Assembly (NCBI GenBank): GCA_003194525.1
Contig: NBIV01000124.1
Location: 62,001-126,000 of the forward strand
DNA length: 64,000 bases
Source: Gracilariopsis chorda
Lineage: Eukaryota > Rhodophyta > Florideophyceae > Gracilariales > Gracilariaceae
Reading direction: 5' to 3'
Below are positions 19,371 to 29,737 of the stretch, piece by piece. The first letter of the stretch is position 1. Every line of letters begins with the position of its first letter. The notes under the pieces are model-generated. The model was not told the origin of the DNA, made no database searches, and was given only the letters and a program-made list of their open reading frames with translations. A program made the translations under genes and the position numbers.

Positions 19371-19725
19371 CTGTAACGATTGTATGCGCCTGCTTCTGGT
19401 TAGTTCAGAGGTAGGTAGGCTGCAGAATCCACTTCAAATCCGTAGTGCCTGACCGGAAGCCGAGGGTCTGACCCTTAGTGATCCTTGAAATGATTCTTTG
19501 GTTGCGCGCCGTTTCAACAAAGAAGTTAAGAAGTTTTATTTGGGGATTGAGCCTCTTGCTCTCCCTAGTGTTGTTTTATTTCATCGAGTGGGTTTAGTTC
19601 TTTTGATCCCACTGTTTTCAACTTGTTTTGGGGCTTTTAGCTACGAAGAGCACCCTTTTGGCTTTTATTATTACAACTTTTTGGCCCCCTGCGTCACCGT
19701 CTCGTGATGGCGCCCACAATAACCA
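19370..19725 (+). repeat. Diverged direct repeat, copy 2 (LTR-like)
   Basis: Partner of 18150-18530, about 1.2 kb downstream in the same orientation. It ends CGTCACCGTCTCGTGATGGCGCCCACA. The region from here to 19867 has no ORF of note. Confidence 0.5.
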
Positions 19726-19867
19726 AAACCACTATGCCACAAGTCCGGTGTGATCCATGGCAGTAACCCCTATGACAACGCACATATACGCCACAGTATT
19801 TGCACCAAGGGCACAATTTGATTTTTAGCAGCCGCCCTGTATCTCAGAAGCGCGAGTGACCTGTGGA

Positions 19868-21250
19868 TTACGCGACAATATCACATCCTGTGAAGCTATG
19901 TACTGGAATCTGCCCCGCGAAAGAGGGTTGAAACCCGATGTGACCCGTTTTACCATCCGAGAACTTCTGCACATGCTGGGCGCTGGAGGACTTCCATACA
20001 TTATTGGTTGTACCAGCAGTTGCCGTTGGCCCGATGCCAATAGAATCTCCTGTGAAGCTCTGGATAGCAGCGAAGGCTACAGCGTCAAAACCCGGGAAGA
20101 TCCGCTGCACAATAAGATGTATGACGGCAAGCACAAGCACAACTATTAGTAGAATACTATGTGCCACTCGATTGATGCCAATGACAGCAATCCTAATGTC
20201 GGCGCGCTGCTTGTATTGGCCGCTGGAGAACACCCATGGTGGACCTGTGGAATTCAGAGACATCGGTAGCGCCCGAAGATATGCAACCAAATAATCGGCA
20301 ATCTCTGACTGTGTCAAAGAAATCTCTTGAGAATGGAGCATTGAGATAGCGTCTACTCCCTTTGCGGTTTTTCGGAACCCATCATGAGGTAGGCCCCATT
20401 CATTCAACACCCCATCGATGACGGCATCAAAGAAGGCTTTACCTTTGGACAGACTAAGATCGGGCCGCACCGGGCTCAGCTGCAACGAGTCGCCGTCAAC
20501 TGTATTGAGGACAGTTTGCAACTCAACGCGTGTGACCTTATGTTCCGTGTTGCGTATCTGAAAAACCAAGGAGTTTTGGCCAGGCACAAAGGTAAGGATG
20601 ATAGAAGCGTTTTCAGTTGGTTGCTGGGTTGCTGGCATCCTCGCTATGGTCCTGAACACGCATTTCAGCAGTTCCCCGGCTTGCTCTTGTCCGCGAGCCT
20701 CCTGAAGAAAGTTATCGCAGCCAGTTGAGCTAATTTCTTTGAGCTTCAGTGGGTAGGTTGGCGGGAGAATGACAACATCAAACCCTTCTGCAGATATCGC
20801 AAAACGGCTGACTGAGGTTCCAGCATAGATGGCGGCGAACTCCGCTGCAAGGAGCAGAATGCGTACGCAGCAGGGTGCGAACAGTTTAGTAAACTTTCGG
20901 CAAACCTGCGGGACATGACTGGTCTTCGCCGAATCGGGATGCTTAACGGAGGAGCCGTGGGATGGTGCTGTTGAAATGAGATGGCTGGGCCACTCGATGC
21001 CCTTGAAGAGATAGTAGAGACCGCGCATACTAGAGATCCTCGAGAAGATGATGTAACGATCGATGGAGCGTTTTCTGATTGAGCGAGTTGGATACAGCAA
21101 GGAGTTCAAGATGGACGTGATGTATGTGAGAATAAGGAGAACAAAAGCACCACCAAGAAAAGAATTGAGGAGATCATCCACGGCGAAGCGATTGAATATA
21201 CTTGCGCCTTTCGGAGTAAAAGGCTCCATTGCAGCCACAGGAGAGAACAT
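19868..21250 (-). CDS. Multi-pass membrane protein of unknown family, paralog A
   Basis: 460 aa from ATG 21250; a second ATG (MEPFTPKG) lies seven codons on. Hydrophobic segments: near 25-50 (FLGGAFVLLILTYITSILNS), near 125-145 (CCVRILLLAAEFAAIYAG) and a long one near 370-400 (ILLIVVLVLAVIHLIVQRIF). A Cys-containing region (GCDNFLQ, LLKCVF) lies between segments 2 and 3. It aligns with the product of 26610-27967: FNRF..D, GGA.VL.IL, RS..KR.I.RY.IF.R, LAAEFA.IYAGT, LNST..PWVF. I do not recognise the family. The topology suggests an extracytoplasmic loop with a conserved Cys pair. The upstream region 21251-22138 shows no gene. Confidence 0.65.
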   Translation of the reverse strand: MFSPVAAMEPFTPKGASIFNRFAVDDLLNSFLGGAFVLLILTYITSILNSLLYPTRSIRKRSIDRYIIFSRISSMRGLYYLFKGIEWPSHLISTAPSHGSSVKHPDSAKTSHVPQVCRKFTKLFAPCCVRILLLAAEFAAIYAGTSVSRFAISAEGFDVVILPPTYPLKLKEISSTGCDNFLQEARGQEQAGELLKCVFRTIARMPATQQPTENASIILTFVPGQNSLVFQIRNTEHKVTRVELQTVLNTVDGDSLQLSPVRPDLSLSKGKAFFDAVIDGVLNEWGLPHDGFRKTAKGVDAISMLHSQEISLTQSEIADYLVAYLRALPMSLNSTGPPWVFSSGQYKQRADIRIAVIGINRVAHSILLIVVLVLAVIHLIVQRIFPGFDAVAFAAIQSFTGDSIGIGPTATAGTTNNVWKSSSAQHVQKFSDGKTGHIGFQPSFAGQIPVHSFTGCDIVA

Positions 21251-22138
21251 GGTACCCAAACGGGCGGATGGGACCTGCGAGTATTGCAGAAATGATGTGC
21301 TAAGGGACAGAGGCTGTTTATGAACAGAGCACTACAGATCAAACACTAGAAGGGGCCCAGGCGTTGGCGATGGGGGGATTTTCTCCGTATTGGAGACCGA
21401 TGGTTGCATCTGGCATGTAAAGCCGAGAAGATGATTAGTAGCAGAAATGGTGCAGCGATGCCGTTTGTAGCCAACGGTAAGCCTCGGGATGTCGGTGATC
21501 AACGATCGCCTTTACCTTCCTTTTTGGGTATGAGAAAGACTTTAGTATCGCCGACTGCCCCGAAGCTCTGAATGCTTGTCTTCATCGAGAGATTTACACG
21601 GTCGCTGGTCTTGTGAAGAGTATTAAGTGTTAAGAGAGCTACCCTCGCAAGCCATAAATACTCTTGCAATCCTGAAGCTTAACGACGGTACCAAAATTAG
21701 CTCTACTCAGCTCCACTCGACTACCGTAATTTTTGTGGCAATCATGATGGCGACAGGTCACCGGTTGTGCTGACGTGTCGGGTCTACCAAAAGGTACTAT
21801 AAACCTTACCACAATACGCAGTAGAGGGTAATAGGAATGGAAATGCATTTGCGCCGGGCGATAGCGGCCAGGCCAACGATGAGCTTCCTCACTTGAAGTT
21901 AAGATTATGTCTCAATCACCCATTTGTTTGTTCATTCTCGGCGCGAGGTCAGATAGTCAATGACTATCTGTGCCAAGCATGCCCGAAATTCACCAGCAGA
22001 GCGTGCGTCCGGAGGGAAGTGCATTCAATGCTTCAACCATGATGAAGAGAGCTCCACATCTGCAAAGTATATCTTGATGGTAAGAAGTACCTTAAGTAGC
22101 CTTTGTATGTAGCACAAGCCAAACCAACGAGGAGCTTA

Positions 22139-22152
22139 GGGCGTTCCCAACC
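22139..22152 (+). repeat. Left terminal inverted repeat of the PIF/Harbinger element
   Basis: GGGCGTTCCCAACC, directly after TTA at 22136-22138. It is matched in reverse complement at 25222-25235. Confidence 0.88.
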
Positions 22153-22639
22153 GTTACCGTAAACCCCAAATCCAACATAGCAGTCCAGTATTTGCTCAAA
22201 ATTTGACCCCCAACCGTTGACGCAATTCTCAAAACTCGGCCTAAAAATTTTAGTCCACCCTAAATCCCACACGTTTTGGGCCAGCTCCCTAAAAGCTCTG
22301 GTAGCTCTGCATGGTTACCCGCCCCATCTCCGGTCGTATCGTCTTCGTCACCCCCCTCCGGGGTGACGCCGCGTTGTTTCGCATTCGCGCACTCCATCTT
22401 GGCACAACCTTGTTGTGTTTTGCACGGAACATTTTGGCGCCAAGAACGACGAAATGCAAACACTTTGTTGGCTTGCGCATGGCGCCAAAAGACCTATTAC
22501 GGTCTGTCCATCGACCAACGGAGCCCAAATTGCAATGATTGCACTGATTACCCGCCTTTGAACGCCTTAGACATAACTTGACGGTAACCTTTTGAGGTGT
22601 GCACCTTAAGACTTTGGCAGTCGGTTGCTTGTTAAAGCA

Positions 22640-23695
22640 ATGAGTGGGGAGGAAGCAGCTTGTGCGCAAACTGGTTTGGAAGAAGGAGGCAGCCCAAGTA
22701 GAGGGAAAAATCTGACATGGGACGAAGAAGAAACGCAGGCGTTAGTGCGTGCGGCTGCTGCCGTTTGTACCGATCCGGCTGTGGGCTCTAGCATGTCAGG
22801 AGCGGAGCTCGGGCGTCGCATTCGCGGTGTCTTTATCAAAGACAATGGACGCCCGCAACATGCATGCTCACTACGGCGCACTGGGTGTGAACTGGACCAA
22901 AGGAGGTGGGAAGGACGATCAGCAGATGGGTGTAGAAAGTATTGGGACAGGATTCGTGCGGAGTGCACACGCTTCAAGGCTTGTTACGACAGAGTTATAG
23001 CGATGAATCTAACTGGAAATGTAGGACCGGAGGACTTGATTCGATGTGCAGCCTTAATTTACAGTGATGGAAGTAACTCCGTATCCCACCTCTACGACTG
23101 CGTGAGAAATCCAAATTACCACATAGCGAAGCGATTCAAATTCAAAACCTCGTTTACCTTCTTAAACGAAAACACTATTCTACTACAGGCTAATGGTATT
23201 GATGAGGTTAAAAAGAGTGGTGATGTTTTGTTGGAGAGGCCAATGGGGACAAAGAAGGCCAACAAATTGAAGGAGGGAAAAGTCGATGGAGCACGAAGTG
23301 GACAGGACGGGTTTGCGGATTCAATTCGCCGCATTGAAAGTATACTGTCTGACTCAGTGCGAGAGAAGGCACTCATGGCAAAAGAGAAGGTGGCACTACA
23401 GAGAGAAAAGCTGGACTGGGAAATGGCAAGCAAACTGTTGGCATCGGAATCTGGAGTATCCCTTGAAGAGAAAAGAGAAATACGAAGTCTCTTAAAATGT
23501 CGTTTACTTCGCAGACTTGCGTGCGGTGGCGAGAATAATACGCACCCCAACAAGAAGAGGCGTATGTCGCTAGAAGAACATGAAGAGATGCACACTGTCC
23601 AGGCAAAAGTTTCCGGGAACAATCAAACTGCTGAGGCACTACTGCAGCTGTCGACAAGAATGGAAAACACCGTGAACACGGACGTTGAGCAATAA
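22640..23695 (+). CDS. Myb/SANT-like DNA-binding protein of the PIF/Harbinger element
   Basis: 351 aa from ATG 22640. A trihelix/Myb-like region at residues 20-100 has spaced Trp (TWDEEETQALVRAAA, WEGRSADGCRKYWDRIRAEC). A coiled-coil-prone helical segment follows near 230-285 (SVREKALMAKEKVALQREKL). The last part has a basic NKKRRMS motif that may be a nuclear localisation signal. In PIF/Harbinger elements this second protein binds the terminal repeats and helps the transposase enter the nucleus. It faces the transposase gene, with 27 bp between the two stop codons. Confidence 0.75.
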   Translation: MSGEEAACAQTGLEEGGSPSRGKNLTWDEEETQALVRAAAAVCTDPAVGSSMSGAELGRRIRGVFIKDNGRPQHACSLRRTGCELDQRRWEGRSADGCRKYWDRIRAECTRFKACYDRVIAMNLTGNVGPEDLIRCAALIYSDGSNSVSHLYDCVRNPNYHIAKRFKFKTSFTFLNENTILLQANGIDEVKKSGDVLLERPMGTKKANKLKEGKVDGARSGQDGFADSIRRIESILSDSVREKALMAKEKVALQREKLDWEMASKLLASESGVSLEEKREIRSLLKCRLLRRLACGGENNTHPNKKRRMSLEEHEEMHTVQAKVSGNNQTAEALLQLSTRMENTVNTDVEQ

Positions 23696-23722
23696 AATAA
23701 CCGTCTTTGTTACTGCATTGTC

Positions 23723-25057
23723 TTACACATCTCCTTCATTATCACCATGCGTGTTCCAAATGTTCGAGATTAGTGCATCTTGCAGTCTCAAATGGTTTTG
23801 TAAATCGTCCACAGGGTCTAGCAGTTCTCTCCAAATATTTGCTTGTTCATAACTACAGTTAGGATGTGAAACAGTATCATAAAGAGTACCACTTGTCTGC
23901 ACCTCGTGTTCGCCCACACGAAATTTTGCGGTTCCGTTGTAACCGCGCTCTTCTGCAACCATATTATGTAGAATCGAACAGCACAATACAATATTATTCA
24001 AATCCTCCCGATTTCCCAACCGCGCGGGACGATCCAAAACTTCAAACTGTCCGAAGAGCGCAGCAAAGACCCTTTCAACACTCTTGCGCGCCGATGAGTG
24101 CACTGCAGTATACAGACGCTGTTTTTTCGACTTTGCATCAGGATGCGGTTTTGCAAAGAATCTCAGACGAGGGTATATCCCGTCTGACAAGAAAAAGAAC
24201 CACTCAATGGGAATGCCAGAAAAGTTAGTACTACGTTTGATCAGTGGCCATTTTCCATTTCGAATATCATTAAACAAAGAACTTTGTGACATAATAGATA
24301 TATCATTCTTAGCTCCCGGGCTGCCAAACATCATGTGCCAAATATGTAGCTTATCGTCACACACAACCTCCATCCGTAACATCGGCTTGTTCTCCTTACC
24401 CTTATACTGTCCATGCCAAGCTACAGGACAGTTCCTCCACTCCCAACCTGAACAGTCTACAGCACCAAGGCATCCAGGGAAGCCTAGTCTAGAATAATCA
24501 CTTTCAATCTTCTTAATATCACTCTCCGATGGGCGTCTTAGATGTTCATCTCGAAAGCACTCCACAACCGTTCTGCAGAATTCTTTCAGAGTAGAAAGCA
24601 ATGTGGACTCATGCAGTCGAATATACGACACTAAATGATCTGCAGAAACACCAGAACTGAGCTGCAAAAGTGCACCAGTCATTTTCTGATCAGTCGTTGC
24701 TCCAAATGTCCAACTTGCATCTTTGCGCTGTAGAAAGAAGGAGTTTGCCTGGCAAAGAGCAGATCGCAGTTTTTCGTATATTGCTCTTGTTATTGCAAAG
24801 CGACATTCAAATTCTGCAACACTAAGCATCGGCGAGCGGTGAATATGAATTCGACAGAAGTAATCTAAATCAATTTGGTGTGCTCCTTGTTTACGGCCAA
24901 TCTTACGGTTCTTTTGTCGACCGGCATACGAGCCTCCTTTCTTTGTTATCAGGGGTCCATCGGAAAGTTTGCGGTACATGCCGTTGGGGATGTAAAAAAT
25001 TGAGTGATGAATAATGTCCTCATCAGAGGAAGACGAAGAAGAAGAATCGGTTGACAT
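23723..25057 (-). CDS. PIF/Harbinger DDE transposase
   Basis: 444 aa from ATG 25057; the frame is open a little further upstream but without another ATG. It starts with a Ser-rich patch. The DDE_Tnp_4 domain has LGAVDCSGWEWRNCP (first Asp), a KPMLRMEVVCDDKLHIWH strand, FGSPGAKNDISIM, FLSDGIYPR (second Asp) and ARKSVERVFAALFGQF (Glu). NIVLCCSILHNM closes the domain. The enzyme excises and inserts the element at TTA sites. No internal stop or frameshift is visible, so it may be functional. Confidence 0.88.
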   Translation of the reverse strand: MSTDSSSSSSSDEDIIHHSIFYIPNGMYRKLSDGPLITKKGGSYAGRQKNRKIGRKQGAHQIDLDYFCRIHIHRSPMLSVAEFECRFAITRAIYEKLRSALCQANSFFLQRKDASWTFGATTDQKMTGALLQLSSGVSADHLVSYIRLHESTLLSTLKEFCRTVVECFRDEHLRRPSESDIKKIESDYSRLGFPGCLGAVDCSGWEWRNCPVAWHGQYKGKENKPMLRMEVVCDDKLHIWHMMFGSPGAKNDISIMSQSSLFNDIRNGKWPLIKRSTNFSGIPIEWFFFLSDGIYPRLRFFAKPHPDAKSKKQRLYTAVHSSARKSVERVFAALFGQFEVLDRPARLGNREDLNNIVLCCSILHNMVAEERGYNGTAKFRVGEHEVQTSGTLYDTVSHPNCSYEQANIWRELLDPVDDLQNHLRLQDALISNIWNTHGDNEGDV

Positions 25058-25221
25058 GCTCTGGTTCTTCTGCAACCACCGAAGGATTTCGGTTCTTAGT
25101 CGAGTTAAGGTTTTGCGACCATTCGGAGTGCCAATGGTGCCGGGCAGCCTATATTGAGCTGGTGTTTGTCGTCCAATGAGGTTTGCGCATTTGGCCTCGT
25201 TTTTTTGCGATTTGGGCAGAT

Positions 25222-25235
25222 GGTTGGGAACGCCC
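25222..25235 (-). repeat. Right terminal inverted repeat of the PIF/Harbinger element
   Basis: GGTTGGGAACGCCC, followed by the TTA duplication at 25236-25238. Confidence 0.88.
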
Positions 25236-25484
25236 TTAGTCGTTGAGCATTTGCAACACCCAGTGGGCTACGGGTTAATGGGTTAACATTATCAAGGACA
25301 AAGAGCTATTTGCGGAACGGAGATTGCCCATCACTGATTGGCAATTCTGACAGAAAAGGGGCACAAGGGTAATATAAAATGGTAATTTGGTTGACAATGA
25401 TGCTACACGTTTCTACACTTAAAAAGAGAAAGAGGATCCTGTTTGATACTCATGCTTCTCTTCATATATGCTCCAATACAGTGT

Positions 25485-25715
25485 ATGTGTTTATATGAGC
25501 TCGCCTCTCTAGTTCCAAGACTACGGTAGGGGTTACATTGAGAAGAACTCCTCTCTCTCTAGATATACCAACAGCTTTTCTGGCCATGTCCTTACTATTG
25601 ATTTGGCGTCAGAGCCCTGCCTCTCTCGGAGAGGCGGGAGCTCTCGACGCCGGGATGCCGCTCTTCGGTGGCATCTAAGAACGAAATGGTCTACACTATT
25701 AAGTACTCCAATACA
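25485..25715 (+). repeat. LINE 3'-end fragment, inverted relative to 62872-63095
   Basis: Strongly similar in reverse complement to 62872-63095, from TATATGAGCTCGC through CTATTAAGTA. It contains nested hairpins: CCTCTCTCGGAGAGG, GGCGTC...GACGCC, and GCCGCTCTTCGGTGGC. At 62872-63600 the same sequence follows an RNase H/zinc-knuckle coding end, so this is a 5'-truncated LINE tail. The rest of 25239-26295 shows no gene. Confidence 0.6.
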
Positions 25716-26295
25716 GGGATGAGCATTTCGCCAGCCTTTCCCCTCTGCTGCTCCAGACGCCTTTCACCTTCGCCGCAGTGATTGACGCAACGACCGCGGT
25801 CTGTCTCCCAGGTGCGGTTAAAGGGTTACCAAGGGTAGCCCTTTAGCTGTCTCACCTGCCGGGTGAGCTTACCAAAGGAGCTGTTCGGTTCACTTGCGCA
25901 CCTGAGCTCCGAATGAATTTAATGACAGAATGGACACTTTCGCTACAGGTGCTTCAATCAAACTGCTATGGCACAAGAACCTATGACTTAGGCAGGAAGT
26001 CCAACTATTGGTCATGACAAGTATCATACGCGGTAAACGAAATGATGCCACGCTGTGTTGCCATTCACTGGGTTTTGACCACACGTAGTAAACACGGTCC
26101 AGAATAAGGGTTAGCGATCGCTAGCGGTGACTGCTAGCCCTCTTAACCCTCTTAGCAATCAGTCTAGCCTTCTATCTCTAGTTTTCCCCACTTTTTGATG
26201 CTCTCATGGCTCGTTTGATCAAATGTGCCACGAGAGCCGTCTTTGAGCTACATGCACTGGTCACAAGATGTTCCTTGAAGCGTTGCGTTAAAACG

Positions 26296-26360
26296 ATAAG
26301 CTCTACCACAGCGTCGCAATTAGACAATGTGCGCCCATAAAGAAGAAGAAGAAGAAGAAA
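26296..26360 (+). repeat. Non-LTR element 3' tail with (GAA)n, copy 1
   Basis: About 48 bp ending AATTAGACAATGTGCGCCCATAAA..., followed by a short GAA run. The same core, also with a GAA tail, lies at 28541-28712. A fixed 3' end followed by a simple-repeat tail is typical of LINE/SINE insertions. Confidence 0.55.
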
Positions 26361-26609
26361 ACGATAGAGCATGAAGGGAAGACACACATGAATATGTATG
26401 GCTGATAAGATGTCACTTGATATCCCCAACGCATCCAGCATCGATTATCGCTTTGCACCGTCGATGCACAACGCAAGTGTTGAGCTTCTCTCCATACTTG
26501 TACCCTAAGCCCTTAAATCGTTTCGCCACCAGCTAACGAACTAGGAACAATCCTATACCCTCAGTTGTTGGGATATATTCCCCGTTCCAAGAACAAGTCG
26601 GATGAAATT

Positions 26610-27967
26610 ATGTCCCGGGCCCCGTTCTCCGTCGAGCCAGTCTCCACCTTCAATCGTTTCTCAACTGACGAAATGATAAACGCCTATATTGGCGGCGCCA
26701 TTGTCCTCGTTATTCTTGTAGAGCTCTCCAACATATTCCGTGCTGTTCTGTATGGCACTAGAGCTCTAGATAAACGTGCCATAAACCGATACTCCATATT
26801 CGAGCGCCTCGCAGACATGCGGCATCTCTCAACCCTTCTTACTGGCCGCGAGTCTCCAGCTCACTACCACACAGATAGGGCTCCGAACATTATTCAACAG
26901 AATGCTCCGATCTCCAGGAACTTTTGGGTGTTATGTGTTCCAACACTGGCGGCAGTTCTCCTGTTATCCGCAGAGTTCGCCTCTATTTATGCAGGCACGA
27001 CTACGCCATCTCCAATCACCGCCAACACTAACTTTGATCCTCTACTAGCTCTCTCTACAACAGCTCGGCGCACTTCGCAAGGTAATGGCTGTGATGATTT
27101 CTTCGTACCAAGCCGTGGTGTACGGCAAGCCGCAAAAGTGCTCAAGTGCATCACAAACAGCTCAGTGCCACGCAACCCACGCATTACCTGGGAGGAGGCT
27201 AGGATTTCTTTGAAGTCTACCATCAATTCTAACACCCACACGATGCTAGTTCAAACCGGGGAAGATATGCATACTATTGTCCGCATTTCCATTGAGATAA
27301 GGAGCATTGGTCAAGGTACACAGCAGATGGGAGTATTTCGCTGGGATATTGACTATAATCACACCTTAGAAGTTTTCAATGGTATCATAAATGGCACGTT
27401 GGAAGTATTGGATCTCACTCCTGATAGCAACGTATGGCACTCTTCGGGGTGTTAGAAGGGGCGAGAGATTTTAGCTTCAGTGGACGTATACATCGCAGTC
27501 ATGAGGAGATTACAGCTGCGCTGGTCAAGCAGCTTCGGAGAATGGACCTCGTTCTGAACTCAACAGATGCTCCGTGGGTCTTTGTCCGCGAGGAGGAGTA
27601 CGAGCGGAGGGAAAACCTGATAATAGGTATTCAGGCGTACAACCGCGTGCCCCAAGGCGCGCTGTTGATTCTTGCTGTGAGTCTGGTTGTGCTACGCACA
27701 ATTGTGAACGTGTTCTTCACGTCCTTCGACGAAGTCGCATATCTTGTAATGCAGGAGATCATTGGGGACGACTGCGTTTTAGGGCCGTTGGCTGCGAACC
27801 CAAGACTGACAGCACAAGAGGTGATACCATGTTATCAAACTTGCAGATCTATACATGATTGTGAGATGAGTCCTGTGCAAGGCAATTCTTTTGAAGCACA
27901 CGACAAGTTCGATACCCAAAGCTCGGAAAGGAATACCTGTCGGAACTTAACACGAGACGAGCCTTGA
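26610..27967 (+). pseudogene. Multi-pass membrane protein of unknown family, paralog B, frameshifted
   Basis: It starts at ATG 26610 (MSRAPFSVEPVSTFNRF). The first frame ends at TAG near 27455; the second frame carries on from about 27434 to 27967. Alignment with the protein from 19868-21250 runs straight across the break: N-terminal FNRFS.DEM, membrane segment YIGGAIVLVILVELSNIF, LLLSAEFASIYAGTTT, Cys loop GCDDFFVPS, then LNSTDAPWVF and ALLILAVSLVVLRTIV. One missing base in the TTCGGGGTG run near 27446 would explain it. A sequencing error or a very short intron cannot be excluded. Copies of a (GAA)n-tailed repeat flank it on both sides. Confidence 0.6.
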
Positions 27968-28540
27968 AAAGTATCGATATCAACGCTGATTCTCTTAGTC
28001 GAACCCAGGGCTTCCGTCCAGAAAAAAGGGCTCAGTACAACAAACTGGGATCTTCTGAATAGTTTTACAGGGGTTTTCCGGACTTACGCTGAGATCTACA
28101 GCACACACGGGCCCCAACCCGATCTTACCGCCCTTTATCGCCAAGGGTAAAGAGAAAAGGGAGGGTAAGATGACACCAGATCTTTTGGGTGGCGCGAACG
28201 AGGTACTTGGAATCCGCCTTGTCGTGGTGTACCCCTTACCTGGCGTTCTCTCGAGTTGAGGAAGGATTAGCAGAGCAAAGTCCGGAAGAGGCAAAACGCG
28301 CCAGAATGGAATGGATTATACATTCGGGTCTCCCCGCAGAAGTTTTGTACCATTCTACTACATCCTGGATTACCAGTTGGTGAGCGTAACACGGCTGCTG
28401 CAGGGTAAAAGCAAGCAACAGCCAGCAACAATATTTTGAGTCGGAAGTTAAGAATGGTGTGACCGGGTCGAGAGAAATTGTCATTCACGAGGAGTAGCTA
28501 GCGGTTAACTGAAGTTGTTGAGAGATTGAGAAGGAATTGT

Positions 28541-28712
<172 letters not shown>

Positions 28713-29126
28713 GGGATCTGTTCCTCAACCATCCGTACCCTGAATTGAATAGGCCCGATCAACTGCAGAAGTAGCCAGTGCATTCCGGCACCTAGTCATC
28801 TCCGCCCTTTTCCCCATGCTTTCTTTTTCTTGAGGGCCTAAAAGAGTGAATGGGTCGGTCTTACAACTATTTCTCTTGCAAATGGGTTGGTGGCAATGGG
28901 ATCCTGGCTTTCGGTTGTACGACTCTGGCACCATGTTCTTGGAACTTGCGCCAGGGTGTTACATAGGTCGGTAGCGTGTCCTTGGGGCGAAGTTCGCAGA
29001 CGCCGTTTCGAGGTTCTAGACGACTTTAATCAGAATCTCATCCTGATATGCTGTCCCTACATTTCGAAACTGACCGGTTTGTGAAAGGCATACGAACAGC
29101 ATCGTGCCGAGGGAAAACTGTGGTAG

Positions 29127-29151
29127 AGAGAGAGAGAGAGAGAGAGAGAGA
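29127..29151. repeat. (GA)n microsatellite
   Basis: About 12 GA units in an otherwise unannotated stretch. Confidence 0.8.
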
Positions 29152-29737
29152 ATTTCTACTTCTATATGTACAGACCCGGGTGTTCTGGAGCATGTTCTGG
29201 GCCATTCTCTTCGCAACAACATGTTTTGAACAGTCTTCGAGAGACTATGCGAGAGACTGTGATAGTGATCTTGCAAAAGCTAGGCGAATAACTTGGTGAT
29301 CCAAATGTCCATCTAATCTTACTGGGACAGAGAATGTCCCAGAATCCTCTGTCTTCATGACGACCATTTCGTTTTCAACAGCTGATCGCTCTCACTCTCA
29401 TGGAGCGAACACATGGCGGGAACAAGAAACTGTCCTCCCAACCAGAAGTTGACGCACAGGCATGCGCAGACGCAGTTCGTCCATTTGAGATTGAAAGTTT
29501 ACAAGAGAAAGTGCAATAGTTAAACAAGTATAACACAAACAGAGGACGTTGGTACAGTTCGCGTCATAAGCACACATTAAGCAAGAGAAGAAAAGCCGTG
29601 CCACCAACATCGCACATATCAAAACCTTAAAGAACCATATGAAGAAGTTAGAACCGCTCTCCCAAACAAGCACCAAGAAAACAAAAGAAAGATGAAGAAA
29701 AAAAAAGGAAGATAAAACGATGGGTCAACCAAATTCG

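Larger units (their letters stand above)
22139..25235. mobile_element. PIF/Harbinger DNA transposon, complete
   Basis: 3,097 bp. Terminal inverted repeats GGGCGTTCCCAACC (22139-22152) and its reverse complement (25222-25235) are perfect over 14 bp. The 3-bp target duplication TTA (22136-22138, 25236-25238) is the one typical of PIF/Harbinger. Two convergent ORFs lie inside: a Myb/SANT-like DNA-binding protein (plus) and a DDE transposase (minus). Both frames are open, so the copy may be recent or still active. Confidence 0.88.
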
